Positions 52,799 through 61,286 of a stretch of 64,000 nucleotides of DNA are shown one piece after another. The translations under genes were made by a program, and so were the position numbers. Under the pieces are notes generated by a model. That model did no database searches. It saw nothing but the letters and a program-made list of their open reading frames with translations, and had not been told where the DNA came from. This DNA comes from Paludibacteraceae bacterium (GTDB lineage Bacteria > Bacteroidota > Bacteroidia > Bacteroidales > Paludibacteraceae): the NCBI GenBank assembly GCA_016285885.1, contig JAEERP010000012.1:1-64000 (forward strand). The letters are read 5' to 3'. How positions within the stretch are numbered: position 1 is the first letter of the stretch; every line of letters begins with the position of its first letter.

Positions 52799-53272
52799 CT
52801 ATTCGTGGTGATAAGGTTCTCCCCGCAGTATCGTCATGGCACGGTAGAGTTGTTCCGTGAAGACGAGACGTACCATCTGATGCGAAAAGGTCATGCGTGA
52901 AAGGGAGACTTTGTCGTTCGCCCGTTGGTAGACTTCCTGGGAGAATCCGTAGGGACCTCCGACGACGAAGACGAGGCGTTTGAGGCCTGATGCACTCTTT
53001 TTCTCGATGTATGACGCAAATTGTTTGGAGGTGAACTCTGATCCCTTGTCGTCCAACAAAACCACTTCGTCTTCCGCTTGTAAATTTTTTAGGATCAGTT
53101 CCCCCTCTTTTTCTTTTTGATTATCTTCCGTCAAGTTTTTCGTATTTTTTAGCGAAGGTATTTCCTCTATATCAAAGGAAATGTAGAATTTTAGTCTCTT
53201 TTGGTACTCAGAAATTGCATTTTTAAAGGATAAATCATTAGTTTTGCCAACTGTAAGTAAAGTGACTTTCAT
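52799..53272 (-). CDS. rlmH: 23S rRNA (pseudouridine1915-N3)-methyltransferase
   Basis: A 157-aa SPOUT methyltransferase that modifies pseudouridine 1915 of 23S rRNA. Family length, opening MKVTLLTVGKTND, the knot motif VGGPYGFS (about 104-111) and the C-terminal segment SHQMVRLVFTEQLYRAMTI are all present. A TAATTTTG box at 53292-53299 gives a leader of only about 13 nt. Confidence 0.95.
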   Translation of the reverse strand: MKVTLLTVGKTNDLSFKNAISEYQKRLKFYISFDIEEIPSLKNTKNLTEDNQKEKEGELILKNLQAEDEVVLLDDKGSEFTSKQFASYIEKKSASGLKRLVFVVGGPYGFSQEVYQRANDKVSLSRMTFSHQMVRLVFTEQLYRAMTILRGEPYHHE

Positions 53273-53367
53273 TTTCGCTATTTTTTTAGCGCAAAATTAT
53301 TAAAAAAGAAAATCGGGGCATCCATTTTGTGGTATTAAATGTATGTGCCGATAATATTTGAGGTATT

Positions 53368-53754
53368 ATGAAAATGAACAAAAGGATTTTCCTGATTCTG
53401 TTGTTCGGAACCGTGATGGCTTCCCTACATGCGAATCCGGATATTGTGAGGGCTTTCTCAGTGGGAGATGTGCAGAGAATTAATTCGTTTTTGGACACGA
53501 GCGTGGATTTGACCATAGACCGTTCTGATTGCGTGAAAAGTAGGATGCAGGCGCAGGATGCTATTTCCTCTTTCTTCAGGAAGCATCGCCCGTCCAATTT
53601 CGCTGTCACCCACAAGACCGACAAGGAAAAAACAGGCCTTTTGATGGGCAAACTATATACGGATTCTGGTACTTTCCAAGTCCTGATACTCACCACGAAG
53701 AGTGGTTCGAGGGAGTCGATTCGCCAATTGAAGATCGAACAATCTTCCAATTAA
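53368..53754 (+). CDS. DUF4783 family secreted protein
   Basis: A 128-aa protein with signal peptide (MNKRIFLILLFGTVMASLHA, just after MK). The mature part fits DUF4783: FSVGDVQRINSFLDTSVDLT, AISSFFRKHRPSNF, TGLLMGKLYTDSGTF, and QLKIE near the end. The fold is NTF2-like in related proteins. The biochemical role is not known. It precedes nadC by 75 nt, where a short AGAGGA/TCCTCT hairpin lies, and is probably in the same unit as nadC. Confidence 0.8.
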   Translation: MKMNKRIFLILLFGTVMASLHANPDIVRAFSVGDVQRINSFLDTSVDLTIDRSDCVKSRMQAQDAISSFFRKHRPSNFAVTHKTDKEKTGLLMGKLYTDSGTFQVLILTTKSGSRESIRQLKIEQSSN

Positions 53755-53829
53755 GCGTCTCTATCTGCCTTTCTTGTGTCTCTATGTATGTGAAATAGAG
53801 GATTTTTCCTCTTAATTTAATAATGAAAG

Positions 53830-54681
53830 ATGAAGACTGAAAATGAATTGATTGAAGATTTGCTGGACCTCGCTTTCGCGGAGGATATCGGTGATGGTGA
53901 CCATACTACGCTTTGTTGCATTCCTGAATCCCAGAAGGGGAAGGCGCAACTCCTTGTCAAGGAGGAGGGCGTGCTCGCTGGTGTGGAGATCGCTAAACGC
54001 GTCTTCGCAAAGTTCGACCCTGAACTTCAGGTGGAAGTGCTGATCGAGGATGGTGCGCACGTGAAACCGGGAGACATCGCTTTCTACGTTTCGGGTAAGG
54101 AGCGTTCCCTGCTTCAGACGGAGCGTATCGTGCTGAATATCATGCAACGCATGAGCGGTATCGCCACGCAGACGAATAAGTACGCCAAGGAGATCGCAGA
54201 CCTGCACACGAAGGTGATCGATACCCGTAAGACGACACCAGGTCTTCGTATTTTGGAAAAGATGGCTGTTAAGATCGGTGGCGGTGGCAACCATCGTATC
54301 GGTCTTTTTGATATGATCCTGTTGAAAGATAATCACATCGATTTCGCTGGTGGTATCGAAAATGCGGTCACTAATGCGAAACGTTACTTGAAAGAGAATG
54401 GCAAGAACCTGAAGATAGAGGTGGAGGTGCGCAACCTGGACGAGCTGGATCAGGTGTTGAAGATCGGTGGCGTGGATCGAATCATGCTGGACAACTTCGA
54501 TACAGAGACTACCCGCAAGGCTGTGAAGATCATCAACGGCAGGTGTGAGACGGAGTCTTCCGGCGGCATCACCTTCAAAACGTTGCGCTCGTATGCTGAG
54601 TGTGGCGTGGACTTCATCTCTGTCGGTGCGCTTACCCATTCTGTGAAAGGTCTGGACATGAGCTTAAAAGCTGTGAAATGA
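53830..54681 (+). CDS. nadC: Nicotinate-nucleotide pyrophosphorylase (carboxylating)
   Basis: A 283-aa cytoplasmic enzyme of de novo NAD synthesis; converts quinolinate and PRPP to nicotinate mononucleotide. Marks are FAEDIGDGDHTT near the start, NIMQRMSGIAT, DTRKTTPGLR and GGGNHRIGLFDMILLKDNH, with SVGALTHSVKGLDMSL at the end. Length is typical. No nadA or nadB is close by. Its stop overlaps the nuclease start by 4 nt. Confidence 0.95.
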   Translation: MKTENELIEDLLDLAFAEDIGDGDHTTLCCIPESQKGKAQLLVKEEGVLAGVEIAKRVFAKFDPELQVEVLIEDGAHVKPGDIAFYVSGKERSLLQTERIVLNIMQRMSGIATQTNKYAKEIADLHTKVIDTRKTTPGLRILEKMAVKIGGGGNHRIGLFDMILLKDNHIDFAGGIENAVTNAKRYLKENGKNLKIEVEVRNLDELDQVLKIGGVDRIMLDNFDTETTRKAVKIINGRCETESSGGITFKTLRSYAECGVDFISVGALTHSVKGLDMSLKAVK

Positions 54682-55601
54682 GGCTTTTTTACCCTATAGC
54701 ATATCTCTTCCCCCTGCTCTTGGGGGCTTGTGTGGCTCTTCCTGCGGATGTGCCTGCCACTTCTTCGTCCGAGACGGAATCTCAGGATCTAACCAAGGTC
54801 TTCCCTACCTCGGGGACTGCGGCTTCATTGGATGATAATCCGTCGGGTGACGCTGTCTTCACGCATACCAATTGCAAGGGAAAAACCTATCGCCATGCGA
54901 ACTACTCTTTCTCTTATTCGGAGTCGGACGAGCAGTCTGAGTGGGTGGCTTACGAGCTTACGAGAGGCGAGGTGGAGGGCAATCTGGCCCGTAAGGAGGA
55001 TTTCTCCTCCGACCCTATGGTGGAGACGGGCTCCGCTAATCCTCAGGATTACCAGAACAGTGGCTACGACAGGGGGCATCTGGCTCCTTCCGCTGACATG
55101 CGCTTCGACGCCACCGCCATGGAGGAGTGCTTCTTGACCAGCAATATTTCTCCGCAGGTGAAGGGGTTCAACAATGGCATTTGGAACGATCTGGAGATGC
55201 AGACTCGCTCGTGGGTGAGGAAGTATGAACGCCTTTATGTGGTGACGGGCCCTGTGCTTCCGAAACCGGGTCAGGAAGCGAGGAAAATGTTCGCTACGAG
55301 TCGAGGCAAGGACGTGCGTACCAATGTGACTATCCCTGATAAATTCTACAAAATCCTTTTCGACTTCTCGAAACGGGGTAAGGAGAAGATGATTGCCTTC
55401 GTCATCCCGAATCAGGCGCTCGATAAGCCTTTCACCGATTATGTCACTACGGTGGATGAGGTGGAAAGAATGACGGGTATAGATTTCTTCTCTAATATGG
55501 ATAAGGACTTCCAAGCAAGGTGTGAGAGCCGTTCTGACCTCTCCAAATGGCCAGAGGCTACTTTTGTGAATTATTCAAACACGCATACATTTAACCATTA
55601 A
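54678..55601 (+). CDS. DNA/RNA non-specific endonuclease, lipoprotein
   Basis: A 307-aa secreted or surface nuclease of the beta-beta-alpha-metal (NUC1/EndoG) family. ATG 54678 overlaps the nadC stop (ATGA) and opens a lipoprotein signal peptide with lipobox LLLGAC. The catalytic motif YDRGHLAPSADM (DRGH) at about residue 130 and the metal-binding Asn region NISPQVKGFNNGIWNDLE follow. Likely use is scavenging or degrading extracellular nucleic acid. The upstream in-frame extension to 54600 lies inside nadC and is not needed. Confidence 0.92.
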   Translation: MRLFYPIAYLFPLLLGACVALPADVPATSSSETESQDLTKVFPTSGTAASLDDNPSGDAVFTHTNCKGKTYRHANYSFSYSESDEQSEWVAYELTRGEVEGNLARKEDFSSDPMVETGSANPQDYQNSGYDRGHLAPSADMRFDATAMEECFLTSNISPQVKGFNNGIWNDLEMQTRSWVRKYERLYVVTGPVLPKPGQEARKMFATSRGKDVRTNVTIPDKFYKILFDFSKRGKEKMIAFVIPNQALDKPFTDYVTTVDEVERMTGIDFFSNMDKDFQARCESRSDLSKWPEATFVNYSNTHTFNH

Positions 55602-55614
55602 TCATAACTTTTTT

Positions 55615-56499
55615 ATGAAAGCATTTGTATTTCCTGGGCAAGGTGCTCAATTCATCGGGATGGGCAAGGATTTGTATGATAACGTCCCGTTGGCTAAGGA
55701 TTTGTTCGAAAAGGCTAATGATATTCTCGGCTTCCGTATCACGGATGTCATGTTCGCTGGCGACGAGTCTGAGTTGAAGCAGACTAAGGTGACCCAACCT
55801 GCTGTGTTCCTCCACTCTGTCATCTTGGCGAAATCGCTGGGCGAGAAGTTCGCTCCTGATATGGTCGCGGGTCACTCGTTGGGCGAGTTTTCCGCCTTGG
55901 TGGCCGCTGGCGCCATCGACTTTGCGGATGGTGTGAGCCTCGTTTCCAAGCGTGCCTTGGCGATGCAGAAGGCTTGCGAGATGAACCCTTCCACTATGGC
56001 TGCCATCATCGGTTTGCCTGACGAGAAGGTGGAGGAGATCTGCGCCTCTGTTGAGGGTGAGGTGGTTGTCCCTGCTAACTATAACTGTCCTGGTCAGCTG
56101 GTGATCTCTGGTACGATGGCGGGCATCGATAAGGCTTGCGAATTGGCTACGGCTGCGGGTGCGCGTCGTGCGTTGAAGCTCTCCGTGAGCGGTGCGTTCC
56201 ACTCTCCGTTGATGGAACCTGCTAAGGTGGAGTTGGCTGCGGCTATCGAGGCCACAAGCTTCCGTGCGCCTATCTGCCCTGTATACCAGAATGTCTCTAC
56301 TGTGGCGGAGACGGATCCTGAGACGATCAAGGCTAATTTGGTGAAACAACTTACTTCGTCCGTGAAGTGGACCCAGTCTGTGCAGAACATGATCGCCGCT
56401 GGTGCGGATAGCTTCACTGAGGTTGGTCCGGGCTCCGTTTTGGTGGGCTTGGTTCGTAAGATCGACAAGGGCGTGGAGACAATCTCTGCCGCATTGTAA
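55615..56499 (+). CDS. fabD: Malonyl-CoA:ACP transacylase
   Basis: A 294-aa enzyme that loads malonyl groups onto acyl carrier protein. The opening MKAFVFPGQGAQFIGMGKDL, active-site GHSLGE (Ser about 88), GAFHSPLM (His about 198) and the end VGPGSVLVGLVRKI all match FabD. It follows the nuclease by 13 nt, so nadC, the nuclease and fabD are one probable transcript. Separated from fabHKF by about 4 kb. Confidence 0.95.
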   Translation: MKAFVFPGQGAQFIGMGKDLYDNVPLAKDLFEKANDILGFRITDVMFAGDESELKQTKVTQPAVFLHSVILAKSLGEKFAPDMVAGHSLGEFSALVAAGAIDFADGVSLVSKRALAMQKACEMNPSTMAAIIGLPDEKVEEICASVEGEVVVPANYNCPGQLVISGTMAGIDKACELATAAGARRALKLSVSGAFHSPLMEPAKVELAAAIEATSFRAPICPVYQNVSTVAETDPETIKANLVKQLTSSVKWTQSVQNMIAAGADSFTEVGPGSVLVGLVRKIDKGVETISAAL

Positions 56500-56553
56500 T
56501 CGTAGAAAAAAAGAAATGTTAGGAGGATTATTCCTCGCGGATGTTAAAGATAA

Positions 56554-56592
56554 CGGGCGTGCTAAAACTTATGTTTGGCACGCCCGCTTTTT
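56554..56592. terminator. Bidirectional terminator between fabD and DUF4846
   Basis: The perfect 9-bp stem CGGGCGTGC/GCACGCCCG extends with AAA/TTT pairs and is followed by T on the plus strand. It ends two convergent genes. Confidence 0.88.
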
Positions 56593-56600
56593 GTGCGGTC

Positions 56601-57602
56601 TTATCTGCCGCTCCATCTGCGGAATGCGCTTTTGTTGTTGAAGTTGAAATACCATTGAGGGGTGTTGACCCAAGGTCGTTTTTCAATATCTATGTCGAAC
56701 CACGGGGCGTTGTCGTCGTCCGGACTGACGAGTATTTCTGTCTCCTGAGCGGGCATGTAACTTTGGCTGAGCATAACCCTCAGTTGCCCCGTCTTCTTGT
56801 TGCGTAGCACGTCCATGACGGTCACGGCGTGGCCTGGACTGCCGCCGTAGATGAGTATGTCTCCCGGACGGATGTCTGTTGGCGCCACTTTCTTCAACTC
56901 TGCCGCCAAGGAGGCTGTGCCGCAGTAGGTGAATACCAAGGAGAGGTATTTGCGGAAGGTGGTGTACCCATAGTCGGGCTGTGCGTCTTTGCTCCATGAC
57001 GCTTTCCAGTTCCTGTCGAAGTGGACCCGGTAGCCGGCCGCCCATTTGGTGTATTCGTAGACGAACCCGTTGCCGCCTTTGAAGTGTATCTTATCGTATT
57101 GTTTGTTCTTCCAAAGATACTCCGCCCACAGACGCATGCAGGCGTCGGCGCACTGTTGCAGGTCGGCCGGCACTTCCTTCCCTCCCTTGGCGAAGTTGCC
57201 CACCAAGTCTGTCTTCAGGACACCCACACAGATTTGGCTGGAGTTGTACTTGACGTCACCATTGTAGTAGCGTGTCTCGTGCCCTTGCGGATAGAGTTCC
57301 AGGTTGAGCAACCACTCTGCGTATCCGTCGGTATACGGGCGTTCCCAATCGTTGTCGAGACATACGTATCGGCTCTTGAGCGTGTTCCCCTGTGGGTCTA
57401 TGCGGTAGTATTTGCCGCTTGTATAATTGCCCTTTCCCTCGGAGACGATTGAATCGTCGCTTGGGCTGACGTTCTGAATAATCACTTCTTCCCCCTTGCC
57501 CGTCTCGCTGGGCGTTCCTGCGCAGGAGATGAGGGGCATCCCCGCAAGGAGAAGCATTATTCCTGGACATATTAGTGCGTTGATTTTCTTTCGTGTTTCC
57601 AT
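56601..57602 (-). CDS. DUF4846 family lipoprotein
   Basis: A 333-aa lipoprotein with lipobox MPLISC. The mature protein fits DUF4846: YYRIDPQGNTLKSRYVCL, QCADACMRLWAEYLWKNKQ, IRPGDILIYGGSPGHAVTVM, QSYMPAQETEIL, and a closing WFDIDIEKRPW. The GDILIYGG.PGHAV segment looks like an NlpC/P60-like fold (a His in the PGHAV part), but no proven activity is known. It lies 12 nt behind the M15 peptidase gene, which suggests a shared cell-wall task. Confidence 0.85.
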   Translation of the reverse strand: METRKKINALICPGIMLLLAGMPLISCAGTPSETGKGEEVIIQNVSPSDDSIVSEGKGNYTSGKYYRIDPQGNTLKSRYVCLDNDWERPYTDGYAEWLLNLELYPQGHETRYYNGDVKYNSSQICVGVLKTDLVGNFAKGGKEVPADLQQCADACMRLWAEYLWKNKQYDKIHFKGGNGFVYEYTKWAAGYRVHFDRNWKASWSKDAQPDYGYTTFRKYLSLVFTYCGTASLAAELKKVAPTDIRPGDILIYGGSPGHAVTVMDVLRNKKTGQLRVMLSQSYMPAQETEILVSPDDDNAPWFDIDIEKRPWVNTPQWYFNFNNKSAFRRWSGR

Positions 57603-57614
57603 GAGGCTTGAAGT

Positions 57615-58460
57615 TTAGTTGTTTGTTTGATGGCGGCTTGCCTGTAGTAGGTCAGGCCTGAATTCAAAGTGCATGGTGTCGAAGTGGTACCACCTCGCAC
57701 CCGCGATGAATCCGTGCTTCTCGAATATCTGGATGATCTCTTTCGGGATTCGGTTCGTATATTTCAGACTATCCTCCTCCCCTTTGCCGGGGTTCTTCCA
57801 TCTCCAGTAGTCGGAGAATTTCGTGTTGATGTCGATGGCGATGCCGAAGCTATGCGCACTCAAACGGTTGCTTCCCCGGACGGTGCGCCAATAGAAAGTG
57901 GAGGAGTTGTTGAAGTACTTCTGGTAGGAGGCGGGGAGTTGTGCCAGCTCCTTGGCCACCGCCCATAGGCTATCGGCCGCACCGTTCATGCCGCTGAACA
58001 GAATCTGTTGCTTGAACCATTTGACACGGACCAGGCCTTTCCTTGCCTCCGCCTCGTTTTTGCCATACATATACTTCAACAGTTCTTCGTTGCGGACTCT
58101 TCCCGGGTCGTAATTGCGGGTGGGGAGCCATACGCTGGTGTCGTAGGGCTGGGAGAACATATCTTCCACGTCCGGTTTGTCCATGCGTTCGATGAAGCTC
58201 TTCTCTTTTTTGTCGTCGTAGAGGATGGTCGAACCATCCGCCAAGAGGAGATGGTTGTCTTCATATCCTTTGACGAAGTCAGGGTAGTTGTCCATAAGCG
58301 CCTGGGCTCCGACAGGAACCGATATCGGAGCGGGTGGCTGTGAGACTATGATAGTCTCCTCATGTCGCGGGATAGCCTGTTGCTCTCCTGCCGTTTGCGA
58401 GCATGCGCAGACGCTGAACGATAGGAACAATGTGATATGTGAGACGGCTATTAAACGCAT
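57615..58460 (-). CDS. M15 family peptidase, lipoprotein
   Basis: A 281-aa lipoprotein with lipobox FSVCAC. The M15 (VanY/D-Ala-D-Ala carboxypeptidase) zinc motif SAHSFGIAID (SxHxxGxAxD) is present at about residue 205, with the second part HFDTMHFEFRP at about 265. It would trim peptidoglycan stem peptides or recycle wall peptides. It leads a two-gene unit with the DUF4846 lipoprotein. Confidence 0.88.
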   Translation of the reverse strand: MRLIAVSHITLFLSFSVCACSQTAGEQQAIPRHEETIIVSQPPAPISVPVGAQALMDNYPDFVKGYEDNHLLLADGSTILYDDKKEKSFIERMDKPDVEDMFSQPYDTSVWLPTRNYDPGRVRNEELLKYMYGKNEAEARKGLVRVKWFKQQILFSGMNGAADSLWAVAKELAQLPASYQKYFNNSSTFYWRTVRGSNRLSAHSFGIAIDINTKFSDYWRWKNPGKGEEDSLKYTNRIPKEIIQIFEKHGFIAGARWYHFDTMHFEFRPDLLQASRHQTNN

Positions 58461-58600
58461 AGGCCTGACGGTTTATTGTTGTTGTATATTGCGAATATAA
58501 TGCGGCGGATTGTCATTGTCAAGGCGTAGGGGAGGAAGATGGGTGCATCTCTTGCCTTCTCTTATGATTGTTTAACTTAAAAAATGTTTCATGTGGAGAC

Positions 58601-58637
58601 AAAAAAAAGTGGCATGCGAAAAATCGTATGCCACTTT
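58601..58637 (-). terminator. Terminator of the rpmB-rpmG-DUF4295 operon
   Basis: Read leftward, the 13-bp stem AAAGTGGCATACG/CGCATGCCACTTT (one G-T pair) is followed by a run of T, 23 nt after the DUF4295 stop codon. Confidence 0.9.
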
Positions 58638-58659
58638 GTGATTATAAGCTGAGCTATAA

Positions 58660-58812
58660 TTATTTAGCCAAATAAGCTTTCACATCATCGTTGTGAACAA
58701 TCTTCTCATCGAAATAGTAAGCACCAGTCTTAGGAGACTTAACCATCTTGATGACCTTAGCGTATGAACGGCCTTCGCCCTTCTGCATACTTGCGACTGC
58801 TTTCTTTGCCAT
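58660..58812 (-). CDS. DUF4295 family small protein
   Basis: A 50-aa basic protein (MAKKAVASMQKGEGRSYAKV, then VKSPKTGAYYFDEKI and VKAYLAK). It is the conserved small gene that follows rpmG in Bacteroidetes and probably belongs to the ribosome or its assembly, though this is not proven. It lies 24 nt after rpmG. It is too short to appear in searches limited to longer reading frames. Confidence 0.9.
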   Translation of the reverse strand: MAKKAVASMQKGEGRSYAKVIKMVKSPKTGAYYFDEKIVHNDDVKAYLAK

Positions 58813-58836
58813 AGTTCAAATAATATTAAAGATGAA

Positions 58837-59025
58837 TTACTTGATTTCCTTGTGAATAGTATATCTCTTCAAGATTGGGTTGTACTTCTTCAATTCCAAT
58901 CTGTCTGGAGTATTCTTTCTGTTCTTAGTGGTAACGTAGCGAGAAGTACCTGGCATTCCGCTATCCTTCATTTCTGTGCACTCCAAAATAACTTGCACGC
59001 GGTTTTCTTTTCCTTTCTTAGCCAT
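58837..59025 (-). CDS. rpmG: 50S ribosomal protein L33
   Basis: A 62-aa ribosomal protein. Signature [10 protein letters not shown], then [20 protein letters not shown] and [13 protein letters not shown] fit L33. The zinc-binding CxxC pairs of the C+ form are absent, so this is the C- type. It lies 17 nt after rpmB. Confidence 0.95.
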   Translation of the reverse strand: MAKKGKENRVQVILECTEMKDSGMPGTSRYVTTKNRKNTPDRLELKKYNPILKRYTIHKEIK

Positions 59026-59042
59026 TTCTTAGTCCTCCTTGA

Positions 59043-59276
59043 TTACAATATACCTTTCTTAGCCGCATCGATCAATGCTGCGTTGAGTCCCTTCTTGTTA
59101 ATTGTACGAAGTCCCTTAGCGGACACCTTCAAACTGATTGTACAATCTTGCTCTGGCCAGTAGAATTTTTTTGTGAACAAGTTCACATTGAACAACCTCT
59201 TCGTTCTCCTCTTAGAGTGGGAAACGTTGTTGCCGTTCTGCGCCATCTTACCAGTAATTTCACAAATTTTTGACAT
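59043..59276 (-). CDS. rpmB: 50S ribosomal protein L28
   Basis: A 77-aa ribosomal protein. ATG 59276 starts [20 protein letters not shown]; the frame is open 14 codons upstream, but that part has no family similarity. Marks are [15 protein letters not shown] and [13 protein letters not shown]. It is first in the rpmB-rpmG-DUF4295 operon, with an unusually long leader of about 160 nt. Confidence 0.95.
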   Translation of the reverse strand: MSKICEITGKMAQNGNNVSHSKRRTKRLFNVNLFTKKFYWPEQDCTISLKVSAKGLRTINKKGLNAALIDAAKKGIL

Positions 59277-59281
59277 TGCTG

Positions 59282-59410
59282 TTAATCTAAATAAGTTATT
59301 ACATATAAAGCGGGCCAAATCCTATCCTGATCCTTCTTCTCAGAAAGCAGCGTAACTATCAGAAATTCAAATAGAATGAACCCTTTTGTTCTCTTCTCTC
59401 GATCGTTCAT
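59282..59410 (-). CDS. Possible 42-residue leader ORF before rpmB
   Basis: Within the about 160-nt rpmB leader, an ATG at 59410 opens a 42-codon frame ending only 5 nt before the rpmB start, in a different frame. The peptide has a hydrophobic middle ([12 protein letters not shown]) with charged ends. It could be a translated leader that couples to rpmB or a chance frame. Confidence 0.3.
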   Translation of the reverse strand: MNDREKRTKGFILFEFLIVTLLSEKKDQDRIWPALYVITYLD

Positions 59411-59442
59411 GCGTTGCATCTTCGCACTCTTCAATCGGCTTG

Positions 59443-59473
59443 CAAAATTACAAATATTTTATTTCTCGACAAA
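59443..59473 (-). promoter_or_regulatory. Promoter of the rpmB operon
   Basis: On the minus strand, TTTG (59470-59473) and TAATTTTG (59443-59450) are exactly 19 nt apart. The start would be near 59436, which makes a 160-nt leader. The box overlaps the 3' end region of the cinA gene upstream. Confidence 0.65.
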
Positions 59474-59941
59474 TTCTTTTGCGAAAAATATTGCATTTTT
59501 TGTTGCCTCCTCGATGTTTTCTGCCCTCTCGGTGCCAAAATGGTAGCATCTGCTCTCTGTCCTCTTCCCGTCCGACACTGCCATCCAGACCGTTCCGACG
59601 GGTTTCTCCGCACTTCCTCCGCCTGGACCCGCCACGCCGGAGGTGGCGACCGCATAGTCTGTCCCGATGACCCGGACCGCTCCCCGCGCCATCTGCTCGA
59701 CCACCGCCTGGCTGACGGCACCGTATGTCTCTATGTCCTTTGAATTTACCCCTAAGACATTGATTTTTACCTCGTTGGCATATGATACCACCGATCCTTT
59801 GTAATAATCTGAACTGCCAGGAATTAGGGTGATCTGGTGGGCGATGTTGCCTCCTGTGCAACTCTCCGCTGTGGCGATCGTCTTCCCTAGCCGCCGTAGT
59901 GCTTCGCCCAGCTCAATCGCTGGAAGATTTTCTGTTTTCAT
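59459..59941 (-). CDS. CinA C-terminal domain protein (NMN amidohydrolase-like)
   Basis: A 160-aa cytoplasmic protein of the CinA/PncC family, which deamidates nicotinamide mononucleotide in pyridine-nucleotide recycling. Marks are IATAESCTGGNIAHQIT (about 22-38), SDYYKGSVVSYAN and VATSGVAGPGGG. It lacks the N-terminal molybdopterin-like domain, so it is the PncC-only form. ATG 59941 is favoured over 59962 because a TATATTTG box (59965-59972) puts the transcript start near 59958. Confidence 0.88.
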   Translation of the reverse strand: MKTENLPAIELGEALRRLGKTIATAESCTGGNIAHQITLIPGSSDYYKGSVVSYANEVKINVLGVNSKDIETYGAVSQAVVEQMARGAVRVIGTDYAVATSGVAGPGGGSAEKPVGTVWMAVSDGKRTESRCYHFGTERAENIEEATKNAIFFAKEFVEK

Positions 59942-60034
59942 CTCTTTTTTAGATTTTTGCATTACAAATATAGCGGAAACGTATTACTTTTTATTAATTT
60001 TGTGCGATTTCTGTATTTATATACGCATATCGAT

Positions 60035-61237
60035 ATGATTAATAGGCTTTTATTGGCTTTGACTCTGTTGGGATTCTTCGGTGTACAAAGCTTGAACGCA
60101 CAGCAAAATACGATTTTTAGGGCCAAGGCTGAGGGCCATTATGGATGGAACCTTCAGGACGGAGGTAACCTTGTCGGCGGTGAGGTGGGTATGGAGTTGC
60201 CTTTGCTCGGCAACCATAACTGGGAATACGCCTATAACTTTCCTTCCGTGGGGTTCGCCATTGGAGGAAAGCATTTCGAACTACCTGAATACTTGCGTTT
60301 CGCGGCGGATGCAAAAGTCTATTTCCATTATCCGGTTATTCATAAGAATGGTTTCGCACTGAATCTGAAGTGGGGCAATGGTATGGGCGGTTTCATCTCC
60401 AAAGGAGACTCTCTTGAGCCTATCGTGCCTGTCTTCGGCGTATGGAACTTGGGCGTGAATTTGGAATTCGCACTTTCTAAGCGTTACGGCCGGCCTTTGG
60501 CGCAGTGGCGCATCTGCTTGGGCGGTAACTTGGATGCTTACCATAACGGACATATCACGCGCAAAGCTCATAACATGTATTATGGGGATGTCTTCTTGGG
60601 TGCGAAGTATACCCCGAACGTATGGCCTCTGCCTATCAAATATCCTGCCAAACGTGTGAAACATATCCTGGCGTTGGAGGCCTATGGAGTGGGGGGCGTG
60701 AACCAACTGGAGCGCGACGAGAAGTATTTCCTGAACGCAAATATCTGTGCGGGTGCCTATATGCCGATCACCAATGATTACCGTCTGGGTCTCTCGACCG
60801 ACGCCTTCTACAACGGTGCCTACAATGGTGACCAAAGAACGAGCAACGTGCGTTATAACTTCATCGATGAAAACCGCTTCCGCAATAAACTCCGTGGGGG
60901 TGTGGCCCTGGCTAATGAGCTGAGGATGGATAGGGTGGTCGTCGGTGTGCACACGGGCTTCTATTTCTATTCGAAGATTAAGATTCCGAAATATGATGAG
61001 AATGGTGACAAGAATGATAATAGGATCGAGAGCTATCTCTACACGAAGTTGGTGACCCGCTTCTATATCACGCCGAAACTCTTCTTCGTGACGGACCTGA
61101 AAACGCATCTCCTCCACGTGGAGTGCTTCAATGCTGGCTTCGGCTGGGCTATGCCTGACTTCGGCTCACGCATCAAGAATCCGTTCGAACGCATCTCCTT
61201 CAAGAAGGAAGATAAGGAGGAACTTCGTATCGATTAA
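60035..61237 (+). CDS. Outer-membrane barrel protein, PagL/acyloxyacyl hydrolase-like
   Basis: A 400-aa protein. ATG 60035 starts a signal peptide (MINRLLLALTLLGFFGVQSLNA); the upstream extension is ignored, and a TAATTTTG box at 59995-60002 agrees with this start. The mature part resembles Bacteroidetes acyloxyacyl hydrolase-like proteins: EGHYGWNLQDGGNL, YAYNFPSVGFAIGG, GNGMGGF, and a late THLLHVECFNAGFGW. The canonical His-x-Ser-Asn of PagL is not obvious at the expected place (DAYHNGHI), so catalytic activity is doubtful. An alternative is a barrel of unknown role. Confidence 0.5.
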   Translation: MINRLLLALTLLGFFGVQSLNAQQNTIFRAKAEGHYGWNLQDGGNLVGGEVGMELPLLGNHNWEYAYNFPSVGFAIGGKHFELPEYLRFAADAKVYFHYPVIHKNGFALNLKWGNGMGGFISKGDSLEPIVPVFGVWNLGVNLEFALSKRYGRPLAQWRICLGGNLDAYHNGHITRKAHNMYYGDVFLGAKYTPNVWPLPIKYPAKRVKHILALEAYGVGGVNQLERDEKYFLNANICAGAYMPITNDYRLGLSTDAFYNGAYNGDQRTSNVRYNFIDENRFRNKLRGGVALANELRMDRVVVGVHTGFYFYSKIKIPKYDENGDKNDNRIESYLYTKLVTRFYITPKLFFVTDLKTHLLHVECFNAGFGWAMPDFGSRIKNPFERISFKKEDKEELRID

Positions 61238-61286
61238 ATCTGGGATTCCCATCCTATGGGTGGTTAATTCATTAATAAATATTTTT

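Noticed and set aside
54600-54677. Upstream extension of the nuclease gene
   Set aside because: It lies within nadC and delays the lipoprotein signal peptide; ATG 54678 gives a normal export signal.
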